A stretch of DNA of 64,000 bases from Paraphoma chrysanthemicola (lineage: Eukaryota; Ascomycota; Dothideomycetes; Pleosporales; Phaeosphaeriaceae). This document shows, piece by piece, positions 33,187 through 43,889 of this stretch (the first letter of the stretch is position 1; the number at the start of each line of letters is the position of its first letter). The notes beneath the pieces are model-generated. The model had not been told where the DNA came from, did not search any database, and saw only the letters and a list, made by a program, of their open reading frames with translations. The stretch lies in contig JAGMWG010000023.1 in the NCBI GenBank assembly GCA_020744225.1, positions 496,001 to 560,000 of the forward strand, read 5' to 3'. The position numbers and the translations under genes were made by a program.

Positions 33187-34323
33187 ATGGAGGAAAATGC
33201 AGAGCCACTGTGCCCGGAGGTTGAGATGACTGACTCAATAGAGAGCTACGACTCTTCATCGAGCCAATGGGGCTCCGTCAGCAGCAAGAGTTCGTCTTTC
33301 ATCCTCGAGGTCCAGGCTGCTTTGCGGGTTTTGGAGATCAGCATGCCACAACTACCGAAGTTCGAATGGGAGTCATCAGTACCATCACAGGTACCTACAC
33401 CGACGAACCTTAAAACTTCCAGTGGCGCTCTGTATCCCGCATTGTCACTAGGATGTTACATCCCTACCGGTTTCCCACGCAATACGACGGGCGCGAGTAC
33501 ATCATCAAGCAGCGCACAAAGCCATCTCCACAACTTCGGAGTCTACCAGCCAACTGGGAGTCCGCAAGTATCTGGCCGGCAATCTCAAGATGCTAGCACC
33601 GAAACACATCGGGACCGAATAACAGGCGCACCACTTTCCCCTCGTACATCAACCCACTTCTCCTTCCGCGAAGAGATTCCCTTCGAACGACTCCCTGGTG
33701 ACCATGAACCTACTCAATCCATTGAATTCGTCACATCACGCATGGATTCGCCATTCACAGCTGCGAAAACACAACAACAATCTCTTCCTCCTGCCCTTGT
33801 GATTGATGACGAGATGGATCTCCAACCGGACATCATAACCGTGATCCCAAGGCGCCCTGTCCCAAGGGCCCGTTTCGAGCCCGACGAGCGTTACGGTCCA
33901 TCGAACAGATCAATCGAATCCCTGCTCAATCGCACCGCAAGCTGGAAAGAAGCACAGACGGCATCCCAGCGCAGAAAATCGTCAAGCGCGTTTTCGTTCA
34001 CGCGTTGGGCGAGCGTGAAGACGTTTACGCATGATGTCGTAAGGAGCTTGAGTAAGCGGAATACCGAATCCAAGCCAGAACCGCGTGAGATGGAGAATGG
34101 GGATGGGGTTGGTAGAAGGAGGGAGGGTAGTTGGAGGGGTCGGTTCAAGAGGTTGAGGGAGTCGAGTGTGAGAGGGAGGAGGAGGTTGAAGAAGAGATAT
34201 GCAGGCGGTGGGCAGCCGAGGAGAGTGTATGGGAGGGAGAGGATGGTAATTAGTGATGAGACGGTAGAGAGCCAGGGACCCAGGAGGGAGATGGAGAGCG
34301 TGGCAAGTATAGAGAGAATGTAG
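33187..34323 (+). CDS. Hypothetical low-complexity protein (378 aa)
   Basis: A single open frame; I do not recognise the family. The product is Ser/Thr/Pro/Arg-rich with no signal peptide or membrane helix. Possible ordered parts: SSSQWGSVSSKSSSFILEVQ then AALRVLEISMP (about residues 27-57) and SNRSIESLLNRTASWKEAQ (about 239-257). A strongly basic C-terminal tract (RGRFKRLRESSVRGRRRLKK near 319-338) could be a nuclear signal. The end of the coding region is encoded by an unusual purine-rich DNA tract (about 34090-34320, GGGAGG/GAGGAGG). The start was set at ATG 33187 (MEENAEPL); an in-frame ATG at 33073 adds 38 residues. Likely a lineage-specific gene. Confidence 0.6.
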   Translation: MEENAEPLCPEVEMTDSIESYDSSSSQWGSVSSKSSSFILEVQAALRVLEISMPQLPKFEWESSVPSQVPTPTNLKTSSGALYPALSLGCYIPTGFPRNTTGASTSSSSAQSHLHNFGVYQPTGSPQVSGRQSQDASTETHRDRITGAPLSPRTSTHFSFREEIPFERLPGDHEPTQSIEFVTSRMDSPFTAAKTQQQSLPPALVIDDEMDLQPDIITVIPRRPVPRARFEPDERYGPSNRSIESLLNRTASWKEAQTASQRRKSSSAFSFTRWASVKTFTHDVVRSLSKRNTESKPEPREMENGDGVGRRREGSWRGRFKRLRESSVRGRRRLKKRYAGGGQPRRVYGRERMVISDETVESQGPRREMESVASIERM

Positions 34324-34999
34324 GTGTGAGGGTTAGGGTTGGGTCGTTGCTTGTAGGAGCAGTGCCTGTTCTTTGCGCCTTCAGCCGCATTGAAACTTGT
34401 GCGTTGTTCACCCTCCTAATGTGCTTCAGCCCAATCGGATAAGGCGTATGAGTAGCCTCAGCGACTTGTTTAAGGGACGTGGTAATTCTAAAGTATTCTG
34501 AAGAAATCCAGGCTGTTATATGATGTATTAACAAATAGTATGCGACAAGGTGACAGGGCACAACCATTTGCTGCAAATGAATGGTGGCGCTGTGATACAC
34601 CCTGATTAGCCTGTGGGACTGAAAGTGGCATGCCAAAGCGAGGCGCTCAGCCTCATCGGACGCAGATCCGGATGCACTGTCGATCATGGAATCTCAGATC
34701 TCGCTTTCGTCGCACTTGCGCCACAACGCTGAGCCGCATGCTGCAACACTAGCCTGATGTAGTACAGTGAACAGTACCCCGCTCGATCTGTCTAATTAGA
34801 CGAGGATGCGATGTAGACTAATTGGCTGCAATGATGAAAACGGCTACTGGGTTTACGTGTGTACTTGAGGCTTGCAGCGAAGTATGATGTCTAGGTTGGA
34901 GGTGAGGCTGATTCGGCTCATGAGCAAAGGAACATAAAGCACGCTGCGATCTTCCTCGGGGAAACATCTCATGAGATAAAGTAGCATATCATATGCAAG
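34324..34999. other. Intergenic upstream of beta-lactamase-like gene
   Basis: No recognisable gene; a 145-codon minus frame (34250-34687) overlapping the 3-prime end of the previous gene has no known motif. Confidence 0.5.
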
Positions 35000-36809
35000 A
35001 TGCATCAAATTCGTATATTGTTTATCTCAAGTCTGATCCTGCAGGTCACTGAAGCCGCATGGAGCGGCTGCCCACCAGCGGGTCCGCTCCTTCCTCGTCC
35101 TACACAATTAAGCGATTCGTCCATCCTTCGCAAAGCGAGAGAGTTGTTTGAGACTACTCTCGAAAGGGCTCTCAATGGCTCTATAAGCTCTGGCTTCTCC
35201 GTCGAGAATACCTCCTTCTCACTCGGTCTCGTCAGTCCTGACACGTCCAAGCCGTTATGGCAATACCACCATCGCGGCAGCGCGAATGTCAACGGTACCT
35301 CCGTAGTCAACGGGGACACTCAATACCTCATCGGTTCAATATCGAAGCTCATCACCGATCTTCTGGTCCTGAGGACAGGTATTGACCTCGACACACCGGT
35401 TACGCAGTACCTCCCGAAGTTGGCGAATACCTCCTCGATCGTCAAGTGGGAAGAAGTCACCCTGGCTTCACTAGCTGATCATCTCACCGGCATTCCTCCA
35501 AATTATGGCTTTTCAGAATTCTACTTTCTACAGCCGTTCCTGGAGCAATTGGGGTTTCCACCATTTGATCCGGCGGTGTTGCCGAAGTGTGGGGTTACGG
35601 GACTGAATAGAGCGTGTTCGCAGGATCGTATGTGCTTTGAAGATTTTATATTTCTGCTGGAGCTTGACTGATCTTGTACTAGAACTTATTGCAGGCATGC
35701 CCAGTGTGCGACCGATCACACAATCTAACACGCGTCCAGTGTACTCACAGCTGTCATTTACGTTGCTCAGCTACGCACTGAGCGTGAAGTACAATCTGAC
35801 CTACCCGGAGCTGATCTACAAGCACATTACGCAGCCATTTAATCTGACAAACACTGGTGTCTCACCTGGCAATAGCTCTCTGGCGGTGATCTCACCAATC
35901 GATAGTAGTTGGGGAGCAGAGTATGGAGACAATGCGCCGGGAGGTGGATTATACTCGTCACTCAACGACCTCTCTATCATTGCCCGGGCAATCCTCGACC
36001 GCACAGCACTCAACTCCGCATCTGAGGTTCGTGCCTGGCTGAAACCCCAATCAGAGACCTCGTCACCCTTCTACCTTGTTGGTCGACCCTGGGAGATCTT
36101 TCGCAGCCAGAACCTCACACCTGCATACCCTCACACGATCGACATCTACGGAAAGAACGGTGGCGCATATGGATACACATCGCAGCTCTCGCTAATCGAC
36201 TCGTATGGCATCGGAATCGTAGTTCTTACAGCTGGACCTCCACAAGCATGGACTAGACTGTATGACGCAATCTTATCCGTCTTTCTCCCTGCGGTCGAGG
36301 AAGAGGCGCGAGCACAAGCGAAGCAATTTACTGGCAACTTCACATCGTCTGACAACCTTGTGGACATGACATTGGCCATAGACGACGGTCCAGGCCTCAA
36401 GTTTTCCCACCTTTCACGCAATGACTCAGACATTCTGACAGGCATATCTCAAGTGTATGCTCAAGCACTCCCACAATTCGGCAATCTTTCTACCGATTTC
36501 CGCATCTTTCTAACAGACGTCGTGCACGAGTCTACGCTAACTCTCTCGGACAACACGACTGTACCAGTGACCAAGGAAGACTGGCGCATCAATTTCGATT
36601 TCCAGCCTAATACGGCGGAGAATTCGGGCTCGGAGTTGCCCGGTCAGGGAGCGAGGCAGCTTGAGTGTACGGCATGGCAGACAGTGGATTGGTTCTATTA
36701 CGGGAATGAGGCTGTGGATCGAGTAGTAGTTATAAGGGATGGAGAGGGAGTAGTAATTGGGTGGGAAGTACCATTTTTGAGGGCGGTGGCGTTGAAAGAT
36801 GTGGAGTGA
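35000..36809 (+). CDS. Secreted beta-lactamase-fold serine hydrolase (584 aa, 2 exons)
   Basis: Belongs to the class C beta-lactamase/esterase-like family common in fungi; such enzymes act on esters or peptides and rarely on antibiotics. Exons 35000-35627 and 35683-36809. A signal peptide (MHQIRILFISSLILQVTEA) and many N-x-S/T sites (NGS, NTS, NLT, NNT) point to secretion. The active-site S-x-x-K is in YLIGSISKLITDL near residue 115. The second motif, usually Y-x-N, reads PVYSQLSFTLLSYAL, with Gln where Asn is common. A third region, DIYGKNGGAYGYTSQLSLI (about 380), sits where the K/H-x-G motif is expected. The C-terminal about 150 residues form the extra domain usual for fungal members. Natural substrate unknown. 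Confidence 0.88.
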
Positions 36810-37259
36810 GAGATGGACGTTTGTACACTTTGGGCGAAGCCATGCCATACCGTAGTGCTGGAGTGTTGCATTGATGGGTGGGTATGGTCTTGTGAAGTAA
36901 TTGATTGGGTAGTGATCGCTTCGGGCTTGAGAAGATACGTGTATAACAACAATGCATATTGGCTGCTTTGGTACTCATTTTTTTTTAAAAAAATGATCAG
37001 CTAATGAGGAGAGATAAACCACGCGCGATCTCACGTTTCCCGCCTTCGTGAGCATCGAATTCGAACTAAACAGCCGATAAGTAAAGTGCATGTTTGGTGA
37101 TAAGTTGCGGCGAGGCGGGCAAGGTCTTTGCTAGGCATTTCTGGGCTGTCCGCCTGCTCCCGACAACTTTATGCGGAGTAATATACGATGCACTTTGAGA
37201 CTTGATCACGTGCCATCGTTTTCAGAATCAATCGAAACGTCGGCGAAACGGTCCTTGCT
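36810..37259. other. Convergent 3-prime flanks of two genes
   Basis: Region between the stops of the hydrolase and the 2-oxoglutarate oxygenase. It contains a T9A7 run at about 36978-36993. No gene. Confidence 0.5.
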
Positions 37260-38475
37260 CTATGCGGCTTCATCTTCAATCTCCAAATTCCCAACCTTAA
37301 ACTTCTTACCCTTCATGTCCGCATAGTCGTTGTGATTGTGGTAATTCTTCACCCGTTCTCGCACGTATTCCAGACCCCTTACTGGCTTCGCATTCTCAGC
37401 ATCTTCTCTTACGAGCCCCAACCTCTTCAATAGTGGGGAAGGTGCAGGCTTGATATCCACCTCATTTCCCGGTCTCACAAAGTAGAACAGGCCCAGCCTG
37501 TGAATATGCGCTTGGTCCGGAGGCGGCCGGATAACTCGATGTATAGTCGACTTGAGGTATCCAGCAGACCAGAAATCCAATGTATCGCCAACATTGCAGA
37601 TGATTCCGTTATCAACCGGAGGAACATATTTCCACTCTCCGGTTGGGGTCTTCAATTGTAGACCTGCGACATTCTGGCTCCAGAGGAGCGTCAAGCTTCC
37701 AAAATCTGTGTGTGCTCGCGACCACGTATTTTGCACCTTTGCGTCATCTTCAGCTGAGCGAGGGCGGTAGATCATGTATCGGAGATGGTCTTCCGACTGG
37801 TCGTCATACAGGTGCTGCTTTGAGAAGTAGTCCTCTGGTAGTTCGAGTATGATCGAAAAGAGTGTGAAGATCTTTGAGGCAAGCTCCAGTGATCGACGCG
37901 AAAAGTCCTCGATCTCTAGCTGAAACTGTTGGAGATATGGATGGAATGGCTCATGCTTGTTTGCTGGTATGAACTTGGGGATGTTCACTGATTCAACGTT
38001 GTCTAGAACATCGGTACTCATTACCTTCTTCTCATGTGCCTAGAATCCACATTCAGTACATGGTCGTGAAGCAGAAGCCTGGCGACATACAGCTCTATAT
38101 CCGAAATAGTTACCCGCTGCGAAATCGCATCGATATTTTGGGTCACCCTTTTCTTCAATTGGGAGGTCCAAGTAGGACTGGCCAATATCATATTGACGGT
38201 CCACTTCCTCTTGGCTGAAGCCTGTTCCTACAATGCTGAAAAAGCCAGTGTGGTGTACCTGAAGCGAGTCAGATATCGTTTCTTTCATAATATCAGTACA
38301 AGGGCAATCGTACCGCATCGCGTAAGTCTTCTGCCAGCCTTTGCTTGCCACCTGGTTCGTCAAACGTAGACAGATCAATGACCTTGATATCCGCCCAATC
38401 TAAACTTTCGACAGTCTTTGAGGGTCGCTTCCATTTCGGAATAGCTGGTGGCTCTAAATGAGTTGCTGAAGGCAT
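37260..38475 (-). CDS. 2-oxoglutarate/Fe(II)-dependent oxygenase, isopenicillin N synthase-like (369 aa, 3 exons)
   Basis: Soluble non-heme iron oxygenase that couples 2-oxoglutarate decarboxylation to oxidation of a substrate. Exons, minus strand: 38475-38314, 38258-38091, 38039-37260. The N-terminal DIOX_N part has VIDLSTFD and HHTGFFSIVGTGFSQEEVDR. The catalytic barrel has the iron triad H-x-D at about residues 220/222 (SRAHTDFGSLTLLW) and H at about 277 (STIHRVIRP); Arg about 291 (HRLGLFYFVRPG) should hold 2-oxoglutarate, although the usual R-x-S reads R-L-G. Substrate cannot be told: this superfamily includes enzymes of secondary metabolism, pyrimidine salvage and sulfonate use. It is divergent from a Dal5-like transporter (39204), suggesting the two share a promoter region and perhaps a substrate. 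Confidence 0.9.
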
Positions 38476-39203
38476 GGTGGCAGTGATCGTAGATTGCGGG
38501 CGGTGTGTTCAAGATAGCCGTTATCAGCATACCGACGGGTATATAGCATTGGCTATTATTTCCGCTGTCGGTAACGTCGGTGGCGTATGCTGCATCACGG
38601 CTCGAAAGTGGAGGTGATGATCGAGCACGCAATTCCTCGCTAAGCTTCGTGCTCGTGTTGCCGAGCGTTCAACACCTTACTTTGCAACGATGCTTGCAAT
38701 GCGGTTGAATGCAGCCGACAGATGTTTCTCTTGGTCGCTAAGTAAATTATCTAAACAAAGATGCTGAGCGAAACCGGAGCGTGTGTAATTTGACGATTTC
38801 ATTGGTCTATCAGAATGCAGTTTGTGGTTCATGTACTATGTAGAGTTACGAAACAAAATGAGAATTGATGGCGGTATCGCAAGCAGAAGACGTACGCCGG
38901 TGTCTTTGGCTTTCCATCGCAGTTTGCTCGACGTACGCGATGGTACTGCCGGAAGTGAGAAGATGTGATTGGCACCATGACGTGCTCGTAAAGCTGTTGT
39001 AAAAGGCGCCACGAACCCACAAGGAACCTGCAGGATGGAAGGAATTCGCATTAGGCATCCTGTACAATTGCCGATCCCGTAGCCATGTCGATTTTGATGT
39101 AAAAGCAGCGTTTCCGTGACTACCATCCTTCAAGTCAACTTCCCGGGTCGACGACTCGCGTATCCTTTGATTCTCAATCGGATCAGCCCAGACGCTCAGC
39201 ACG
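38476..39203. promoter_or_regulatory. Divergent promoter region of the oxygenase and transporter genes
   Basis: A 728-bp region between two head-to-head starts. Short frames on the minus strand (38829-39202) are not recognisable. Pathway-specific binding sites could lie here but none is claimed. Confidence 0.5.
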
Positions 39204-40921
39204 ATGCGTGAAGGAAATCAATACGACGAACCACCGACTAAGGAGATCAAAGATGTGCCTAGCTCTGAAATCAGCTCAAATTCGCCCTCTGCGGCGACGT
39301 TGAAAGGGGCGCATCGCAAGGTCGACAAACGCCTCTTGTGCTGGTATGCTTTTGTGTACCTAATCATGCGAATTCATGTTGGCAACATCTCGAACACAGC
39401 AATCATGAACTTAGAGCAAGGTGTACGTCAAGCTGGTTTACAAAGTTTTATTCAAGGCCAACAGCTGACTTGAGACACCGACAATTAGACCGGGATCAAG
39501 AAGCAACTTGGTAACCTTTCGTCTTCGCAATGGGCGTGGGCATTGAGCATCTTTTACTATCCTTACATGTTCTTTGAACCGCTGGCGACTCTCATGCTCA
39601 AATACTTTAGCCCCAATGTCTGGATGAGCCGGATCATGATCACATGGGGCATCATCTCGATGTGCCAGGGAGCCACACAGAATTACTCTGGCATCTTGGC
39701 CTGCCGTTTCTTTCTTGGGGCTGCAGAGGCAGGTTTCTGTGAGTTTTCTTGGAAATCTTCGCCTGACACGTAAGCTAACTTCGCACCTTCGACAGATCCG
39801 GGAGTCCTTTACCACTTGTCGTTCTGGTATCCGACCGATCGGTTGCCATTGCGCATTGCGTTCTTTTATGCTTGCGGTATGTTTTCTGGGACGATCAGCG
39901 GCTTGCTCGCGTACGCCATTAGTTTCATGAATGGTGTCGGAGGGCTTGCAGGATGGCGATGGGTATGTCCATGGAAACTGGAAGCAAAAGGAACGGCTAA
40001 CAGTACTTAGCTCTTCATTCTGGAGGGCATCCCGGCGATTGCTTGTGCCATCTACACCTTCTTCTACCTGCCCAACTACCCTCAGAGTGTCGACTTCCTG
40101 TCGGAGGATGAGCGAGATGCCATCATCGCGGACTTGCCGAAACAAGCACCCACAATGTCAGCCAAGACTTTTGACTTCGATCAGATCAAGAGCCTGTTCA
40201 AAAGTCCGACATTCGTTCCCTTTCTCATGATCTGGATTACGCATGGCATTGGTGGCTGGGGCATTTCCTTTGTGCTCCCAACAGTGATTTACGAGTTGGG
40301 TCTTACCAATACCGCGATCGCACAGGTCATGACAATGGTAAGTCGAACGTATTCCAATTTGGCCCGGTCCTAATCTTCCTTAGCCTCCCTTCACGCTCGT
40401 GTTCGTTATCCTTTGTGGGCTCGCATTTTTCATTCACACAAAGCGCCTGTCGTCTTGGGTGGCAGGGCTTAGCGTGGAAATCGTGCAGATCATTTGCTAC
40501 ATCCTTCTCATCACGGTCAAGGATCCGGTCGCCAAGTACATTTTCGTTATGATCGCGACGGCTGCCTCACAGTCCTTTTTCGCAATCATCTGGCCAGAAC
40601 GAATCCGAGCAGCGCGAGGCACAACCACCGCCGGTCTCGCAATTGGCCTGACGAATGCTAGTTGCCAATTGATGTAAGATTCCCTCCATGTGTGGAATAC
40701 AACTGAGACATGTGCTAACTTCCTGCACCAAAATTAGGGGAATTGTCGGTCCACAAATCTACCAACCAAAGTTCGGGCCCACATATCGTGTGAGCTATAT
40801 CTGCTCTATCGCGCTTCTATCAACCTGCTTGGGTGCGGTGTTGACCAGTTGGTTCTTCGTTGCGAAAGACGACAAGCGCAGAGCTAAGGAGGAGTTGAAT
40901 ATCTTGGGCCCAGAAGCTTGA
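39204..40921 (+). CDS. MFS transporter, Dal5 (allantoate permease) family (478 aa, 6 exons)
   Basis: A plasma-membrane transporter of the anion:cation symporter branch, which imports allantoate, vitamins or other organic acids with protons. Exons 39204-39422, 39489-39738, 39796-39962, 40011-40337, 40384-40673, 40738-40921; all introns are 48-66 nt, GT-AG, most with a CTAAC-like branch site. Family marks: KVDKRLLCWYAFVYLIMRI with HVGNISNTAIMNL in helix 1, SQWAWALSIFYYPYMFFEP, the GAAEAGFYPGVLYHLSFWYP loop-helix 4 signature, and a central loop EDERDAI before the second half. About 12 membrane helices can be counted. The length is on the short side for the family but no helix is visibly missing. 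The substrate is not predictable; the divergent oxygenase is a hint. Confidence 0.92.
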
Positions 40922-41451
40922 GGTTGTAAGCATACGACCGATGTTTGAAGGAGCTTTTCTAAACGTCTTGTCAAGATTGTGTTACATGCATGATCATGCC
41001 TGGGGGCAGGCGAGTGTGCCCATTCTGAGAGAGACGTGTGAGGCATCGGCGAATGGAATCAATCACGTGCACTGTCACGCTGAGGTCTTGTAAGACTGGG
41101 TTGTGATGCTGTGGACGGGCTTCAATAGTTGGGGGGTGTCGTTGTGGTGGACAACCTTCTGAGACGCGATATTGACGCGCTACGACGATTTCTGATTAGC
41201 GTTAGGAACGAATGTCCACTCAAACCTCCTATATTCGACTCTTCCATTACAACGCACCAACTCATCGCTCATGACGTTTGCGCTTTGAGGTCTAGAAAAC
41301 ACGGCAACAGACTCGCTTCGAGTGCCATTCGTGTCTGCTCGGCAGATGACTTTTCACCGTTCACTGGCTCGAACATGAAACCACTAGCAAGGATGACTAG
41401 ACTTGGGCTTGACGGCATTTCATCATGCTAACGCTATCTATCGTGTCAACT
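40922..41451. other. Convergent intergenic region
   Basis: Between the stop of the transporter gene and the stop of a secreted-protein gene. A 100-codon plus frame (41129-41431) has no known motif. Nothing supported. Confidence 0.5.
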
Positions 41452-42428
41452 TCACGCTGCGCTCGCTGGCGTAGCTGAGCTGACAGGTAGTGTGACTGGC
41501 ATAGGAGTACCGGATGCCGAGCTGGAAGACCCTCCACCTCCACCTGAGGTTGGTTTCTGGACCACAGCTTGAACGACTTGGCCTGCAGTGTTGAAGACAA
41601 TGTCGATGAGCGAGCCGAGAGCGTCGTACTTGAAGGTCTTCTGAGTAAGTCCTTGGCCAATCTGCTTTGCACTTCCGGTCACTTCAGTCATGTTTAACTA
41701 CCAATCCGTTAGTATCTGAAACTCACAATGGGAGCCTCAGGTGCAAACTTACCTTGTAATTACCAACAATCTGCTGAAGAGCGTCGCCACCGGCGCCTAC
41801 AACTTCTTGCACGATGTTGCCCAGGTTGTCGACAAGGAAATTCAATGTCTTTCCGTTCTGGGTGATTGAACCAAGCTGGAAAGCGTTAGCAAGATGTTCG
41901 AGCGCATATCAGCTATCATTATTCGCTTACAAGTCCGTCCACGGCACCGATGACTTCACCAACTAGATTCGTGACGTTGCTGATCAAGCTGATGAGGAGA
42001 GGGTTCAAGTCCAACGAGTCGAATACACGCTCCACAATGCTGACGAGGTTGCCCAACCTCACAACCAGCTCCAAGTTCACATCAACATCTGCGATTGTGA
42101 TATTGACCTTCTCGACCGAAACCTGCACACCAGCGTTGACCTGCACAAGGCCTGCAACCTTTGCATTCAAGTTGAGATCCGCCTGGAGCTTCTCGACAAC
42201 TAATTCGATTCGGCCAACGTGCAGTTCAGGTACCTGGAGGAGGACATCAGGCGGGGAAGACGTTGATACAGACGGTGGTCGGGTTGTAGTCGTTCCATTC
42301 CCTCGCGGGGGTCGACTGCTGGTTGTTGGTGGTGTTGAGGGATCCGTAGCCGATTGCGCAATGACTTGGAAAGCGAGTGTGAAGAAGATGCTGAAGAGCA
42401 GTACGAGTGAGCGAACAGAGAACGACAT
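41452..42428 (-). CDS. Secreted protein of unknown function, paralogue A (288 aa, 3 exons)
   Basis: Exons, minus strand: 42428-41931, 41875-41753, 41697-41452; intron branch sites and acceptors are canonical and all phases are 0. A signal peptide starts MSFSVRSLVLLFSIFFTLAF. A Thr/Pro-rich region follows, then a domain of alternating hydrophobic strands: ELHVGRIELVVEKLQADLNL, VNAGVQVSVEKVNITI, VVRLGNLVSIVERVFDSLDL and IVGNYKLNMTEVTGSA. The C-terminus is a Gly/Ser-rich tail (GGGGGSSSSASG) without a hydrophobic GPI signal. The same blocks in the same order occur in the divergent gene at 42954, so the two are diverged copies. I know no function for the family. An in-frame ATG at 42452 adds 8 residues. 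Confidence 0.85.
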
Positions 42429-42953
42429 TTTGGCGACGACGACGGCGAACAACGCAACTCAGAACAGCGGCATCGCTTGCTACAAGTAACGGCACCCCAA
42501 AATTCTAGGCGAAGCATGGCCGTTGCAAATCAGCATGGCGATCCCCATGCAGGAACCGCAAATCTCGGATAAAAGCCCCTATGCGGCCGTTGACATGGAT
42601 TCGACAGGGCTGCGACGCGCCAACACGATTGTTCCGGGGGTGCGAACGTCGAGAAACTTGATTCGCATACGAAATCCTGATCTTTCGAGGGCATGCACCG
42701 AATGGCAATTGAGCATTTTCGACTCCTTAATTTGCTTCTCGTCGCCTTGTGGGTACCGGTTGATCATGCATCGACAGCATGGCGCAACCCTGGTTAGAAA
42801 CGCCAACGCCTGCGGGCCATATGGTCAACACCGTTGGCCCTCTTTCCCAGCCGACGATTTTGATCAAGTTCACGCTTCCCACTCCTTTCGTCCAGCAGCC
42901 GTTGAGTTGCGTCCATTCTCTGTCATCACGCCCACACACCATCTGCCATCAAG
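42429..42953. promoter_or_regulatory. Shared promoter region of the secreted paralogue pair
   Basis: A 525-bp region between two head-to-head paralogues. Its frames on both strands look like chance. Co-regulation of the two genes is expected but not shown by the sequence. Confidence 0.5.
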
Positions 42954-43889
42954 ATGCCATCCATTCTTTCAACACTCGCTCTTCTTACATTCCCACTTCT
43001 TGCTTTAAGCCAATCGGCAAATGATGGTTATTCTGGCTACAAGCTTGAAGTAAGGCAAGATGGCGACCCAGCTGCAGTACTCTATGAGACCGAGAACACA
43101 AAAACTTCAAATGTATCGGCCTTGGACCCTGTACCAGATGTACTACTCAACGCTTCCGTTCATGTCGGCGAGATCTACATTGGTGTCGACAACCTTACCG
43201 CAAAAATCAATCTCGACGCCCAGGTTCTCCAGTTGCTGCAGTTCAACGCCGGAGTCGACCTCAGCATCGAAAAAGTCTCTCTACTGATTCAAAACGTCAC
43301 CGCACGAGTCTACCTAGAAGCGCGTCTCGGCAACCTCGTCACCATGATTGGCGACGTCCTGGATTCCATCGATTTGAACCCAGTCATCGCCGAGCTCGGC
43401 AATGGTTTAGGAAGCATCATCAACGACACCGCCGGCCTCATTGGCGACGTCGGCGGTGGTCTGACCGGCAACGGCTCCACACCAAGCAAGGCAAAGCGCG
43501 ACATTGACTTCCACCAATTCGACCTGTTAAACAACATCCTCTACTCGGTCAACAACTTCGAAGGCAACACGCACAAGCGCCGCGTCCTCGCGCAAAACGG
43601 CGACATTGTCGAACAAACTCTCAACAACTTCGGTTCCATCTCCGGAACCACCGTTGTAGGCAACTACCTGACCAACATGCGTTTCAACGGGTTCAATCAG
43701 ACCGTCACGTACAAGGGCCAGGAGGTCTGGGAAGAGGAGTATATCTACGAACCGTTTGCGGGATTGTATTCGATTTCGGGTGTATTTAAGAGCAAGACCT
43801 CGGGCGCGGTGGTGGGGACGCAATTACTTGCTGAGGCGAGAGGAGGAGGGAACGTGAATATTGGGAATGTGGATGAATTGAAAGCGTAG
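42954..43889 (+). CDS. Secreted protein of unknown function, paralogue B (311 aa)
   Basis: A single-exon gene with a signal peptide (MPSILSTLALLTFPLLALSQ). The core repeats the blocks of paralogue A: VHVGEIYIGVDNLTAKINL, FNAGVDLSIEKVSLLI, EARLGNLVTMIGDVLDSIDL, and later VVGNYLTNM. Its C-terminus is longer and different (NQTVTYKGQEVWEEEYIYEP onward) with no Gly/Ser tail. Dibasic sites (SKAKRDIDF near residue 181, HKRRV near 207) could be cut by a Kex2-type protease. Several N-x-S/T sites fit secretion. It lacks introns while its partner has two, which suggests old divergence or a retroposed copy. Function unknown; a lineage-specific cell-surface or extracellular role is an inference. Confidence 0.87.
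   Translation: MPSILSTLALLTFPLLALSQSANDGYSGYKLEVRQDGDPAAVLYETENTKTSNVSALDPVPDVLLNASVHVGEIYIGVDNLTAKINLDAQVLQLLQFNAGVDLSIEKVSLLIQNVTARVYLEARLGNLVTMIGDVLDSIDLNPVIAELGNGLGSIINDTAGLIGDVGGGLTGNGSTPSKAKRDIDFHQFDLLNNILYSVNNFEGNTHKRRVLAQNGDIVEQTLNNFGSISGTTVVGNYLTNMRFNGFNQTVTYKGQEVWEEEYIYEPFAGLYSISGVFKSKTSGAVVGTQLLAEARGGGNVNIGNVDELKA

Noticed and set aside
36978..36993. T9A7 run as a terminator or repeat element
   Set aside because: Simple low-complexity tract in a convergent intergenic region; no functional support.
42523..43024. Frames of 80-161 codons in the paralogue promoter and overlapping gene B
   Set aside because: Overlap the signal-peptide region of the real gene in other frames and have no motif.
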